Assembly (NCBI GenBank): GCA_003599455.1
Contig: QZKF01000070.1
Span: forward strand, 1-44,849
Direction of reading: 5' to 3'
DNA: 44,849 nucleotides
Source: Comamonadaceae bacterium
GTDB taxonomy: Bacteria; Pseudomonadota; Gammaproteobacteria; Burkholderiales; Burkholderiaceae_C
A model generated the notes under the pieces. That model was not told the DNA's origin and did not search any database. It saw only the letters and a program-made list of their open reading frames with translations. The position numbers were made by a program, and so were the translations under genes. Shown here piece after piece: positions 18,742 through 27,005 of the stretch. Position 1 is the first letter of the stretch. Every line of letters begins with the position of its first letter.

Positions 18742-19878
18742 TCAGGTGGTGCGCGCTTCGAGCCAAGTTTGCAAGAGGCGCTCGAGGGCGGGCCCAAGGC
18801 CAGCTTTCCTGTCTCCGTACAGCTGGGAAGAGAACTCCCGCAGGTAACGTTCGCGGCAGTCCTCATAGTCACGCACGTCGAATGGAATATGGGGACAGCT
18901 GAGCACATCCTCGATAACCATACCGACATCAGGCTCAGAAGAGTTCATGAGGCGAGTGCGGTTCTCCAACAGCCAACGGGAGAAAGAGTGTTCCCACTGT
19001 TGAAGGATTTGGTCGTGCTGGGTAGTTCGCCGGAACAGCACAAGCTCAGTTTGCCCCGCCTGATACCAGGACCAGGCGGAGTGCATGCTCATGGTCCAGC
19101 CCAGCCGGCCAGCCACCACCGCCGCTTCCCCAAACTTTTTGGCGCTCAGGCCACCTGGTCGAACTGCAGATGAATACGGCATCGAGACGAAGCCTGTCTG
19201 GTACTCACAATGCATGCTCGTGCGCGCCAACGGCAAGTCGCGGAAGAAATGCACGCGGTGGTCACTGGCAGGAAAGTCGATGCGCCCACCGTGCTGGGCG
19301 TTGGCAAGCTCGCCCCAACCGGGAAGGCATGCGTGGTGGTCCACACCCACAAACCAACTGTGTTGGACGCTCGTGTCGTTGACGTTTTCTGGGTGACCGA
19401 GACCGAACGCGTTGGCAAACTCTTTTGCGCACTCCGCTCGCAACTTCTGGATGCGTGGGTAAACGTGTTCAGGGTTCTCCTGCAAGCGTTTCAATTCACG
19501 CAAGCGGGCCAAATACTCGGGCGGCGGCTGCAAGGTGGGTGCAGGCTGTGTCGACAAGTCGTCGTTGAGCTTGTAGTTCAAGCTTTTGAGCCGCTCTCGC
19601 AGTAGCGTCACGTCCATCAAGCTGTAGGCGAGCTCAATGGCATTGCGAGGCAGGTCTGCTCGAAGTGCAGCATTGGTGTTGTAGCCCAAGCTGCTGGCGA
19701 TGGCCTCACTCAAGTGTGAGGAGCGCACGAACGGAAAGCGTGCCTGAACACGTGTCTTCAGCGAACGCAAAGCCTGTTCGGCTTGGTGTACGAAAGAGGG
19801 GTCGAGGGGCACCAGGGCCTTGTTCAGGCTGGCGGGAGAAGCAAAGCGCGCGTTGTGCGCAGAGATAAGTTGGGCCAT
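18742..19878 (-). CDS. Hypothetical protein, 378 residues
   Basis: Not recognised as a whole. The N-terminal part contains RSSHLSEAIASSLGYNTNAA, which resembles a helical motif found at the start of many uncharacterised proteobacterial proteins of mobile regions (a short 'AEALARALGYRTHAAL'-like pattern). No signal peptide or membrane helix. The middle is rich in His, Trp and Tyr (WFVGVDHHACLPGW; WTMSMHSAWSWYQAGQTELV), and the C-terminus has acidic/Arg-rich helices. It is monocistronic, pointing the same way as the triad with a 411-bp gap, so coregulation is not implied. The start ATG at 19878 is the first of the frame. Confidence 0.7.
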   Translation of the reverse strand: MAQLISAHNARFASPASLNKALVPLDPSFVHQAEQALRSLKTRVQARFPFVRSSHLSEAIASSLGYNTNAALRADLPRNAIELAYSLMDVTLLRERLKSLNYKLNDDLSTQPAPTLQPPPEYLARLRELKRLQENPEHVYPRIQKLRAECAKEFANAFGLGHPENVNDTSVQHSWFVGVDHHACLPGWGELANAQHGGRIDFPASDHRVHFFRDLPLARTSMHCEYQTGFVSMPYSSAVRPGGLSAKKFGEAAVVAGRLGWTMSMHSAWSWYQAGQTELVLFRRTTQHDQILQQWEHSFSRWLLENRTRLMNSSEPDVGMVIEDVLSCPHIPFDVRDYEDCRERYLREFSSQLYGDRKAGLGPALERLLQTWLEARTT

Positions 19879-20477
19879 GACGGCACTCCTGTCATTCGAG
19901 CCAGCGTTCCTCGATTACGCGCCGGCCCCCGACGGAATGCGGTGGTTGGCAGGTAGTGTTTGCTTCAATAACTCCGATTTCACCCGAGGACAGGTGCGGC
20001 CGGATGCCTAGGGTGTCATCTTGCCACAGCTACAGGATTTGCGTATGGCGAGCAACACAAGGCGCCGCAAACAGGTCCGGAACGTTCCAAGTCGCGGTAC
20101 GCCGAGGCCCACACCTTGTCCGCCTTCTCAACGGGTTCAATATCGGCCAAAACATCAGCCAAAATGGCTGCCAAAGATTCCGCAGAAGGCGTCTATCAAG
20201 TAGCTTTTTATCAATAAATTCAAAGACTTATGCAAGTCAAGCGGCTGCAAAAATATCAGACAACAAATCCGCCAAAAGTTATGCCAATTGTCGTGGCCGA
20301 TAGAGCCAGCATCTGCTGACCGTCATGCCACTGAACGCGGACCCAGGCGCGGCCATCCTGCAGCTTGAAATATCCAAGCGATGTGCCAGCCTTCAGACCG
20401 CCAAATGCCCGTTGAAGGCACGTTACCCTGACGCGTCAACAATACATGGATGCTTTTCCGCGTGAGCTACACGCGCC
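19879..20477. other. 599-bp stretch without a convincing gene; possible gene remnant
   Basis: Only short overlapping frames occur here. On the minus strand, ending at 20256, about 50 codons without a start read GYFKLQDGRAWVRVQWHDGQ and look protein-like, so this may be the decayed end of an older gene. A Lys/Arg-rich 52-residue frame from the ATG at 20045 on the plus strand has no recognisable features. The promoter for the Schlafen-like gene should lie in the last 100 bp. Confidence 0.35.
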
Positions 20478-21839
20478 ATGGAGAAACGAACAGTGAACGA
20501 AGATTTGCAAGAGCTCGTGCGGTCGCCGCGCGAAGACATGAACATCGAGCTAAAGCGATGGATGGACCTCAGTGACAAGAATGTTCAGGCCAAGTTGGCC
20601 AAAGAACTGATAGCGCTCCACAACTATGGTGGTGGCTACTTGGTCCTTGGCTTCAAAGACGAGCACCCTGCGGTGCCCGATGTCGACAACCGGCCCAAGG
20701 ACCTCTCAGCTTTCAGCACTGACGCCTTCAACAACATCATCAAGAAGTTCGCGGAGCCTTCCTTTCACTGCATGTCTCATGTTGTCAAGCATCCCGAGAC
20801 GGGCGAGGAATATCCGGTCATCGTTGCACCGGGAGGCTCCAAAGTTCCTGTGCGGTGCAAGGCGGACGCGGCCGACGGTAAAAGCATCAGGCTTGACACT
20901 TATTACACGCGCCGGCCCGGGCCAGAAAGCAGTCCGCTGCAAACCGCAGCCGAATGGGATGCATTGCTACAGCGTTGCCTACTTAGCCGAAAAGAAGAAC
21001 TGATGTCCGCGCTGTACGGCTTGCTCGGTAGCGACCGCGCCGTATTGGCCGGAGCCAGCGCGTTGGACCCTGCATCGCCCTTTGACGAACTAAGGGCCTT
21101 TCGAGATGCGGCCGTTGCTCGCCTGGAGGAAATGCAGCGCGAGGCATTGCCAGAAGACTCTGCCGCGAAGCTCTCCCATGGCCGCTACGTTCTTTCGGCT
21201 CGTATCGTGGGGGACTTAAAGCACGTCAGTCCCCAAGAAATGCTGGGCCTGCTCCATGGCCTGCCGCGTTACACCGGATGGTCTCCGTTGAATGTCTTCA
21301 CTCGCCGAGAGCTAGAGCCCTACATGGTGGGTGACGACATCATTGAATGCTGGCTAGCCCGAGACCCCAAGGAGGTCCGCGATGCCGCCCATGCAGATTT
21401 CTGGCGAGTTTCCTTGAATGGGAACATCACACTTGTACGCGGTCACCAAGAGGATGCTCCTCGCGAAGGCATGCCGGCCCCAGGAACAGCGATGGAGATT
21501 ACGTTGCCCGCCTGGCGCATTGCGGAGTTTGTCCTCAGGGTACGCCATCTCGGGGACAAGTTGACCAACGGTCCTTTCAGCCTCCAGCTAATTGTCCAGT
21601 GGGAAGGTCTGGCTGGGCGCAAGCTGTTCAGCCACGGTGGCCGCCGAGCCGTTTTTGACGAATACGTTGCGCGGGACGCAAACTACCTTCGCGAAGCTGA
21701 AGTGACTGTGGACCGCATCGACGCAGCGCTCCCAGTGATTCTCGCCGAGCTCACCACACCCTTGTTGCGTCGGTTTTCGTTCTTTGAGCCGCCCGCCAAC
21801 TTCTACGAGCAGGAACTGACCAAAATGCTAGCTCGATAG
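20478..21839 (+). CDS. Schlafen/AlbA_2-domain protein (putative DNA/RNA-binding, divergent AAA_4)
   Basis: 453 residues. The N-terminus carries the AlbA_2 signature: NIELKRWMDLSDKNVQAKLA followed by KELIALHNYGGGYLVLGFKD (about 23-62), i.e. E-x-K with a downstream A-x-x-N-x-x-GG-x-L-x-x-G block. In related bacterial proteins and eukaryotic Schlafens this domain binds nucleic acid and in some cases cleaves RNA. The remaining about 300 residues are unrecognised, without membrane helices. Alone in its transcription unit. The ATG at 20478 is the only good start; no strong Shine-Dalgarno is visible. Likely a defence or regulatory factor, but the function is inference. Confidence 0.75.
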   Translation: MEKRTVNEDLQELVRSPREDMNIELKRWMDLSDKNVQAKLAKELIALHNYGGGYLVLGFKDEHPAVPDVDNRPKDLSAFSTDAFNNIIKKFAEPSFHCMSHVVKHPETGEEYPVIVAPGGSKVPVRCKADAADGKSIRLDTYYTRRPGPESSPLQTAAEWDALLQRCLLSRKEELMSALYGLLGSDRAVLAGASALDPASPFDELRAFRDAAVARLEEMQREALPEDSAAKLSHGRYVLSARIVGDLKHVSPQEMLGLLHGLPRYTGWSPLNVFTRRELEPYMVGDDIIECWLARDPKEVRDAAHADFWRVSLNGNITLVRGHQEDAPREGMPAPGTAMEITLPAWRIAEFVLRVRHLGDKLTNGPFSLQLIVQWEGLAGRKLFSHGGRRAVFDEYVARDANYLREAEVTVDRIDAALPVILAELTTPLLRRFSFFEPPANFYEQELTKMLAR

Positions 21840-22039
21840 CTGGCAAGACCCTCGCCATGAGCTCGCAGGCGGAGTAGCGAACAGTCCGAGCATCCGCAGC
21901 GAGTCGCGGACGCGGGTGGGGAGAATCGGGAAAATTTAACGATACGCCATCCGAAAATCGAGGGCGCACACAGCTAAAGAAAAACGCCCTAATTTGTGCG
22001 GCATACTTCATCCGCTTGGTCCCAGCTTTGGTTCAACGG

Positions 22040-22124
22040 GCGATTCACTTCAGGTTGTAGTCCCCTGAGGTGAGTCGCCTCCTAGAGGCGTAGAAAGCCC
22101 CTTTCGACGGATGTCGAAAGGGGC
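22040..22124 (+). promoter_or_regulatory. Structured leader with three hairpins, the last one hiding a Shine-Dalgarno
   Basis: Hairpin 1 is a 15-bp stem pairing 22040-22054 with 22064-22078 (two G-U pairs). Hairpin 2 is CGCCTC-CTA-GAGGCG (22076-22090); it shares bases 22076-22078 with hairpin 1, so the two compete. Hairpin 3 is a perfect 12-bp stem, GCCCCTTTCGAC-GGAT-GTCGAAAGGGGC (22097-22124); its 3' arm contains AAAGGGG, the only good ribosome-binding site for the ATG at 22126. Access to the next reading frame should thus depend on folding. The rest of 21840-22039 shows no gene. Confidence 0.55.
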
Positions 22125-22125
22125 A

Positions 22126-22179
22126 ATGAATACACCCATTGAACTATGTCGCGCCACAACGCGGCACATGAGCTTATGA
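22126..22179 (+). CDS. Putative 17-codon leader peptide
   Basis: ATG at 22126 right after the hairpin-embedded AAAGGGGC gives MNTPIELCRATTRHMSL and a TGA that overlaps the ATG of the next small frame (ATGA at 22176-22179). The overlap is typical of translational coupling, as in mok/hok. No homolog is known to me. Its reality depends on whether the following membrane peptide is expressed. Confidence 0.4.
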   Translation: MNTPIELCRATTRHMSL

Positions 22180-22292
22180 CGATTTACTTTGAACTGTCTG
22201 ATGGTCTGACACAGAACCTTGTATGCGGCCTTGCGGTCGCCTTCTTTGTTCAGTTCGCTTTGCGTAGGAAGCGCAAATCGAAGCGGACCTAG
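22176..22292 (+). CDS. Putative 38-residue single-span membrane peptide
   Basis: MTIYFELSDGLTQNLVCGLA followed by VAFFVQFALRRKRKSKRT. One hydrophobic segment (about residues 15-29) is followed by a strongly basic tail (RRKRKSKR), predicting C-terminus inside. The start overlaps the leader-peptide stop and has GAG 6 bp upstream. The unit has its own hairpin leader and its own terminator, so it seems to be a discrete small gene. The form resembles short membrane toxins of type I toxin-antitoxin systems, but no family match is claimed. Too short to appear in usual gene calls. Confidence 0.45.
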   Translation: MTIYFELSDGLTQNLVCGLAVAFFVQFALRRKRKSKRT

Positions 22293-22330
22293 GAACCGAG
22301 TGTCTCCGGGTTTCCCGGAGGCTCCCTAAA

Positions 22331-22358
22331 GGCACCGCGCGCGGTGCCTTTTTCTTTT
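22331..22358 (+). terminator. Rho-independent terminator after the small membrane peptide
   Basis: Perfect palindrome GGCACCGCGCGCGGTGCC (22331-22348) preceded by AAA and followed by TTTTTCTTTT. A weaker hairpin CTCCGGG-TTT-CCCGGAG precedes it. It closes the unit that begins with the structured leader. Confidence 0.85.
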
Positions 22359-22572
22359 CTGCGTTGTATAGCAACCAGCTTTTCGGCGGCACCGAACGGC
22401 CTGGGCGTCACTTCAAGACTGTAAATCCGGCCGTCAAGAAGTACCTCCGCAACGCCATTGCGTCCATTGCGCCGTACCCTGCTCAGGGTCGCTGCACTCT
22501 CTCTGTGTGTGCAGCTGTCTATCCAACGGCGGCTGCTAATATCGCGCGACCCAATCAAGGAGGAAGCCTGAA

Positions 22573-23499
22573 ATGGACGAAGCGACGAAACGTTGCCCAG
22601 AATGCGGGGAAGTTATCTTGGCTATCGCGCGCAAATGCAAGCATTGCGGCAGTGTTCTGAGTACTCCTGATGGCTCTCCTGCGCCGCTTTCTCAGCCAAC
22701 CACCAGCGAGACAGCTTTCCGCTCACCATCTGCACCTTCAGAGGCAAAACCAGCGGCTGACTTCGGAGTGGCTCTGTTGGCCATCCCCGTCGCTGCCACC
22801 TTGCTCATCGTGTTGTGGGTCGGGAGCATGAATCTCCTTCAGGGTCCGGGCACCACACTCACGATGCTTGGAGTTGGCACAATCCTTTTGACTGGCGCCA
22901 TCGCTTCATGGGAGGCGAGTCGCGTGGGGATGGCGACGGAGCGAAAACGCGGGACCTACGGGCCGCTCGCCTGGTTTTTCCTGCATTCGTTTTTGTGGGT
23001 TGTCGGGTACCCCGCGTACCTTCTCAAGCGCCGGCACTACGGACTGAAGAACCTCCTGGTACCAGGTCTGCTCGTTGGCGCGCTGTTCATTGGGGCCTGG
23101 TCCCTTATGGCGGCAGACATCAACGAACGTGTCGACAAGGTCAAGGACGCGTTTACGGATGTCGAGAAGGATTTCAACGAGCTTGGAAAGGCACTCTCCG
23201 ATGCCGGTAAGGAGTTCGAGAGCCTTGGCAAGGAGCCGATTCCCGCGCAGCTCACTGCCCCGGTGACCCCCTCCGAAAAGGTCTTTAACTTGGCCGCCGC
23301 TCAATCGGACTATCGCGCGCTGTGCAAAGACAAACGGGTTTACGGGGGCATGACGCACGGGGGTGAGACTGAGGCGGAAGCCAAAAAGGAGGCTGATGCC
23401 GTGTGCGTCGACGTCCCTGCCGCTTTCGTAGCGTGTGTCAAAGAGCCAAGTGCCAACGCTGCGGACTGTTTTGTGAGCACCAGCGACTCTCAGGACTGA
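22573..23499 (+). CDS. Zinc-ribbon membrane protein
   Basis: 308 residues. An N-terminal zinc ribbon (CPECGEVILAIARKCKHCGS, Cys8/Cys11 and Cys22/Cys25) is followed by a Pro/Ser linker, then about four membrane helices (AVALL..LLIVLWVGSM; TLTMLGVGTILLTGAIASW; PLAWFFLHSFLWVVGYPAYL; LLVPGLLVGALFIGAWSLM). After them comes a helical, charged segment (INERVDKVKDAFTDVEKDFN, possible coiled coil) and a Cys-containing tail. A strong AAGGAGGA lies 8 bp before the ATG. No specific family recognised; a membrane sensor or envelope-associated function is only a guess. Confidence 0.75.
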   Translation: MDEATKRCPECGEVILAIARKCKHCGSVLSTPDGSPAPLSQPTTSETAFRSPSAPSEAKPAADFGVALLAIPVAATLLIVLWVGSMNLLQGPGTTLTMLGVGTILLTGAIASWEASRVGMATERKRGTYGPLAWFFLHSFLWVVGYPAYLLKRRHYGLKNLLVPGLLVGALFIGAWSLMAADINERVDKVKDAFTDVEKDFNELGKALSDAGKEFESLGKEPIPAQLTAPVTPSEKVFNLAAAQSDYRALCKDKRVYGGMTHGGETEAEAKKEADAVCVDVPAAFVACVKEPSANAADCFVSTSDSQD

Positions 23500-23581
23500 A
23501 CAGTTCGCGCGCTTACGGGCTGCACGGGAGCCGGCATGGCCTGAGCCCTTGGGCTCATTTAATTGAGTAGGACAGCGAGCG

Positions 23582-24700
23582 GTGCCGATACGAGCTGCAA
23601 GTGCCCAAGGGGATGTCCACGCGTTCTCAATGAACACGGAGCAGTGGCATGGGCTTAAGGCGGCTCACAAGGCCAAAGCCCTTGACCTGTGGATGCCGTG
23701 CTGCAAAGTGCCCGCCGTCCCGAAGACGAGCCCGCGCGGAACATTCTTCTTCGCCCATGCTCGCAGGGGCGAGTGCGCCACCGCCGACGAGAGCCCTGAA
23801 CACCTCTACTGCAAGTCCCTCATCGCCAAGGCCGCGCTGGACGCAGGCTGGACCGTCACGACCGAGCGGTCTGGCATGTCACCCACCGGGGAAGAGTGGA
23901 TTGCCGACGTGTTCTGCGAGAAGGGGGCTGCCCAGCTGGCGCTTGAAGTGCAGATGTCTCCGCAAACCGATGCGGAGACCGTGCGCAGGCAGCAACGGTA
24001 CAAGGCGTCCGGAGTTCGAGGTGCTTGGTTTTTCGGGGCCCGAGCCCGGCAAGCGACCATCGTGTTCAACCGAGATACCCCAGCCTTTAGCCTGCGACCC
24101 GTGGTTGTCGGCGAGATGCCGACGGTCGACAGGTTTGAGGTGAGCCTCCCCGAGTTCGTGAAGGCCATGCTCGAGAAGCGGCTCACCTGGGCGGTTCCCC
24201 GGTACAGCCGGCCCCACCTCGTAGAGTTCATTGAGGACGTCTGCTGGGCGTGCAGGCGGCCCGTGAAGCAAGTACTGGAACACCAACACGGGGGCCGTGG
24301 GCCGGACGGAGAAGCGCTTGCCGCTGCGGATTTTTACGAGGGGCGCTGGGACCCACCGGCGTACACCGTGGCGAGCTTATCGAAGATGCTTGAAGCAACT
24401 CATGCGGTGGTGTCTAACGAAGAGCTGGCGGCGCAGGGCTTGAACTTGATTGACAGGAAGGACGTCATCAACGGCAAGCCAACTCGGTTCCCCTTCTGCA
24501 ATCTGTGCCTTCATTGCCGCGCGCCGCAAAACAATCACTTCCTGAGCCAGCGACTACTTGCCGCGATTCAGGGGCAGGCACCAAGCGAAAACCTCGACAA
24601 CGACCCTGCGCCCGCCTCTGTCGAGACCCACCCCTTCGGCGTAGCCGAGATACCCCGGGAGCTCGAGGGCGGCGGGCTCTGGGTACTCCAAGCCGACTGA
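23582..24700 (+). CDS. CoiA-like nuclease-domain protein
   Basis: 372 residues from a GTG at 23582. The order of motifs is that of the CoiA family: an N-terminal strand pair ending in LWMPCCKVPAV, FFFAHARRGEC, ESPEHLYCKSLIAKAALDAG, then WIADVFCEKGAAQLALEVQM with the Asp and Glu-x-Gln of the restriction-endonuclease-like core, and ETVRRQQRYKASGVRGAWFF. A C-terminal Cys-rich region (CWACRRPV ... CNLCLHCRAPQN) could bind zinc. CoiA is named for competence, but stand-alone relatives on mobile elements are likely defence or DNA-processing nucleases. An ATG at 23630 would cut the N-terminal CoiA strand, so I prefer the GTG. Convergent with the next gene, 16 bp apart. Confidence 0.75.
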   Translation: MPIRAASAQGDVHAFSMNTEQWHGLKAAHKAKALDLWMPCCKVPAVPKTSPRGTFFFAHARRGECATADESPEHLYCKSLIAKAALDAGWTVTTERSGMSPTGEEWIADVFCEKGAAQLALEVQMSPQTDAETVRRQQRYKASGVRGAWFFGARARQATIVFNRDTPAFSLRPVVVGEMPTVDRFEVSLPEFVKAMLEKRLTWAVPRYSRPHLVEFIEDVCWACRRPVKQVLEHQHGGRGPDGEALAAADFYEGRWDPPAYTVASLSKMLEATHAVVSNEELAAQGLNLIDRKDVINGKPTRFPFCNLCLHCRAPQNNHFLSQRLLAAIQGQAPSENLDNDPAPASVETHPFGVAEIPRELEGGGLWVLQAD

Positions 24701-24716
24701 CGAAGAACGATTTTGC

Positions 24717-26144
24717 CTACGGCAACGGTGAGAGCTCGGGGAACAGAAACTCAATCAGTGCCTGGCTTTTACGGATGGGCGTGAACGGCTCCATGTCGTT
24801 TAGATATTCCTGCCGACACTGCTTGTACTTCTTGGCCCATGCGCCTGGGGTGCCTTCCGCAGCCATCGAGGCTTCGCGGTCGTAGTACCGAACCGCATGC
24901 ATGAACCAAATCAGGTGACCTTTGCTTCCGGTGGCTACGCTGTGGGCCACCTCCACCAGCCGCTTCTTCCCCTGGCCATACGGGCGGTTGTGTTTTGCCG
25001 AATAGAGGGCGGAGATGCCAAAAGCGTCAATCTCGTTGTAGCCGTATGGCACCTCCAACCCCAGCTTCCTCAGTCGAGCCGCGAAACTCAGCCAGGCCGA
25101 GTGTTGGGAGTCTGTTTCATACCGGACATCCCACCACGCCTCAACCTCATCTCGAAGAACTGCTGCTTCGGAGACCTTGGCGCTGCGGAGCCCGTCACGA
25201 TGGCCGTCATAGTCGAAGTAGAAAGCTCTTTGGGTGGCTGGGTCGAGAGTCAGCTCGTCAAAGGCAACAACCTTTCGGTGCAGCGCGCTGTTGCTGCCGT
25301 CCACCGTGGGTACTGACCAGGCGCAGTCCAAGAAGAAGCGCTCTTGCTCCAGCGATGTCTTGACCGTGCTGGCGTTGACGATGAAGGCATTCTGGTTGTT
25401 GTTGTAGTAGACGTCCTCATCAGTCATCCGGCGGTGCTCGTTGTCGAACGACGCGAAAATCCAGAACAGCAGCCCGCCTTCCTTGAGATAGAACTGACGC
25501 CGCCCGACGATGACATTGAGGAAGGTCGTGGACAACTGAATCTCGAAGGCGACGTGAATGCCGTTGAACGTGGCTCGCACATCAGGCTTTCGCCACTCTC
25601 CCGTGAAGGCCCCGTTCCAGCGCTTCTCCGTTTGTATGTCTGAGAACCGACCATCGGCTGCCAAGCACTCGGCGACCCAAGCCTTCATCTGCAGGTGCTG
25701 TCTGCTTTCCTTGGCACCGTTGTACCTGCGCGCGTCAATCTCGTCCTGAGGCAGCTCTCCCCTAGTGATGGCGGGGCAGTTTCCGTCCTCTCCTCTGTGC
25801 CGGAAGAAGAAGCGCGTCTGCGTCATGTTGCGACAGATGTACACGGGAACCATGCAGATGGCGCAGCGATACAGAGGTCGCTCCTCGTTCATCGCAGTTT
25901 GGACGTCCATACGCAGCTGGACCAAGGAAGCGAAGTCGTTTCCCAACACCACCTCAGTTCTCAGGTGGTCGCCGGAGTCCGTGTCCATAACTTCGCGAAT
26001 GGCTGGGTCCAGAACGCAAAGCGATTCGCCAGGCGCCGGCACAGGCCTTCGCCGTCTGCGGGGGCGCGGGAAGGCGCCTGAGGGGGCGGTTGCAGAGCCG
26101 CCGATTTCACTCCTAGACGGACCGTCTTCATGAGGTGTTGCCAT
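24717..26144 (-). CDS. Second CoiA-like nuclease-domain protein (DUF6035-like)
   Basis: 475 residues from the ATG at 26144; the open frame extends to 26222 but the extra residues are low-complexity. A shared core pattern is visible: YRCAICMVPVYICRN, RFFFRHRGEDGNCPAITRGE, ESRQHLQMKAWVAECLAADG, WRKPDVRATFNGIHVAFEIQ (Asp and Glu-x-Gln) and GRRQFYLKEGGLLFWIF. Thus it has the same Cys / H-x-H / ESxxH / D...ExQ layout as the gene at 23582. The remaining 250 residues are unrecognised and probably specific for the target. Two nucleases of one fold meeting tail to tail suggest two separate acquisitions or a paired system. Confidence 0.65.
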   Translation of the reverse strand: MATPHEDGPSRSEIGGSATAPSGAFPRPRRRRRPVPAPGESLCVLDPAIREVMDTDSGDHLRTEVVLGNDFASLVQLRMDVQTAMNEERPLYRCAICMVPVYICRNMTQTRFFFRHRGEDGNCPAITRGELPQDEIDARRYNGAKESRQHLQMKAWVAECLAADGRFSDIQTEKRWNGAFTGEWRKPDVRATFNGIHVAFEIQLSTTFLNVIVGRRQFYLKEGGLLFWIFASFDNEHRRMTDEDVYYNNNQNAFIVNASTVKTSLEQERFFLDCAWSVPTVDGSNSALHRKVVAFDELTLDPATQRAFYFDYDGHRDGLRSAKVSEAAVLRDEVEAWWDVRYETDSQHSAWLSFAARLRKLGLEVPYGYNEIDAFGISALYSAKHNRPYGQGKKRLVEVAHSVATGSKGHLIWFMHAVRYYDREASMAAEGTPGAWAKKYKQCRQEYLNDMEPFTPIRKSQALIEFLFPELSPLP

Positions 26145-26293
26145 GCAAGCATTGTGCGGTGCGCAGACCCCTTGGGGCAACGGCACCGGCGCTGCTCCTT
26201 GGCAGGGAGACCCACCCGTCAAAGGGCTGTTCCGCTCCTAGCAATGCGCGAACTGGAGCTGCACGTTGTTCATCAGAACACCGACGGCGAACC

Positions 26294-26680
26294 CTACTGC
26301 GGTGCTGGCGCTTTGCGCTTGCCCTTGGGGATGGATTTTTGCAGCGTGCGTGCTTGCGCCTGCGCAGCCTTCACGCCATCGGCATCAAGCCTTCTATCGC
26401 AATAGAGCTTCTTGTTGCTCACGTCGCTGGAATCCACGCTGGTGCTGCCGGACTCCAGGATAACGAGGCGCCACGCGCAAGCAAGAACGGGGTTAAGGGG
26501 TGGAGCGCCGGAGTAGCCGCCGCTCAGCCAGTACGCGACGTTGCGTTGCGCTTGATAGTCCCCGGCTTTTGCGGACTTCTCTAAGGCCTCGTACTCGGCC
26601 AGCGAGCCGGACGCTGCAGTGGCCGAGACCATGGCTGTGCAGAGGCAGAAAATCAGTTTCTTCGCGTTCACTTCTGGCAT
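26294..26680 (-). CDS. Small exported Sel1-like protein
   Basis: 128 residues from ATG 26680 (MPEVNAKKLIFCLCTAMVSA), with a signal peptide ending near ASGS. The mature part begins LAEYEALEKSAKAGDYQAQR NVAYWL, the A-x-x-G-x-x-x-A-Q pattern of one Sel1/TPR-like repeat, and ends in a basic tail. A GTG at 26671 is an alternative start. The rest of the upstream frame (to 26923) has no signal peptide or good start. Probably periplasmic; function unknown. Odd neighbour among nucleases. Confidence 0.6.
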   Translation of the reverse strand: MPEVNAKKLIFCLCTAMVSATAASGSLAEYEALEKSAKAGDYQAQRNVAYWLSGGYSGAPPLNPVLACAWRLVILESGSTSVDSSDVSNKKLYCDRRLDADGVKAAQAQARTLQKSIPKGKRKAPAPQ

Positions 26681-26706
26681 CCCCTGGGACTGTTCGTTGA
26701 GCGAGT

Positions 26707-27003
26707 TTAGTCGCCGGCCTCGGCCCGCGCCATGAAGCGCGGGCTCTTCACCGTGAGGAATCCCTCGGATGATGTTGCTGCAGGGCGACTTTCTTCCGGT
26801 ATTGCGAACGCCGTCGCCGGCGAGAGGTTTTCCGAGCTTCCCAACCCACCAAAAATCCGCTTGAATGGGTCCACCGATTTCACATGCTCTTCGACTCCAT
26901 GCGCCACATACAGCTTCTCGCACCAGATGCGCTCCTGACTACGCCGGGCGGTCAGCCGCTGCCTGTCAATGCGCACGTGGCGCTTGCGACTGGGGTTGAC
27001 CAC
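26707..27003 (-). CDS. Possible small basic protein (uncertain)
   Basis: A 98-residue frame from a GTG at 27003 (VVNPSRKRHVRIDRQRLTAR ...), ending ARAEAGD. It fills the only longer gap here and points away from the HEPN-like gene with starts 3 bp apart. No homology is recognised and no clear ribosome-binding site is seen. The opposite strand also has an open frame (26732-26938), so this may be non-coding. Confidence 0.25.
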   Translation of the reverse strand: MVNPSRKRHVRIDRQRLTARRSQERIWCEKLYVAHGVEEHVKSVDPFKRIFGGLGSSENLSPATAFAIPEESRPAATSSEGFLTVKSPRFMARAEAGD

Positions 27004-27005
27004 AA

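Noticed and set aside
20045..20203. Basic 52-residue protein from ATG 20045
   Set aside because: Low-complexity, no good ribosome-binding site, and all three frames here look non-coding.
20353..20375. GGCCATCCTGCAGCTTGAAATATC resembling the right terminal repeat, as a possible internal transposon end
   Set aside because: The match needs a gap and several mismatches, and no second end or duplication pairs with it. It overlaps the possible coding remnant.
22020..22125. Integron attC site or retron RNA
   Set aside because: The attC core sites are absent and no integrase or reverse transcriptase is encoded in the window; the hairpins are better explained as the leader of the small gene.
23582..24700. 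Genuine competence factor CoiA
   Set aside because: No competence genes surround it, it lies inside the transposon, and the C-terminal zinc region differs; only the nuclease core is shared.
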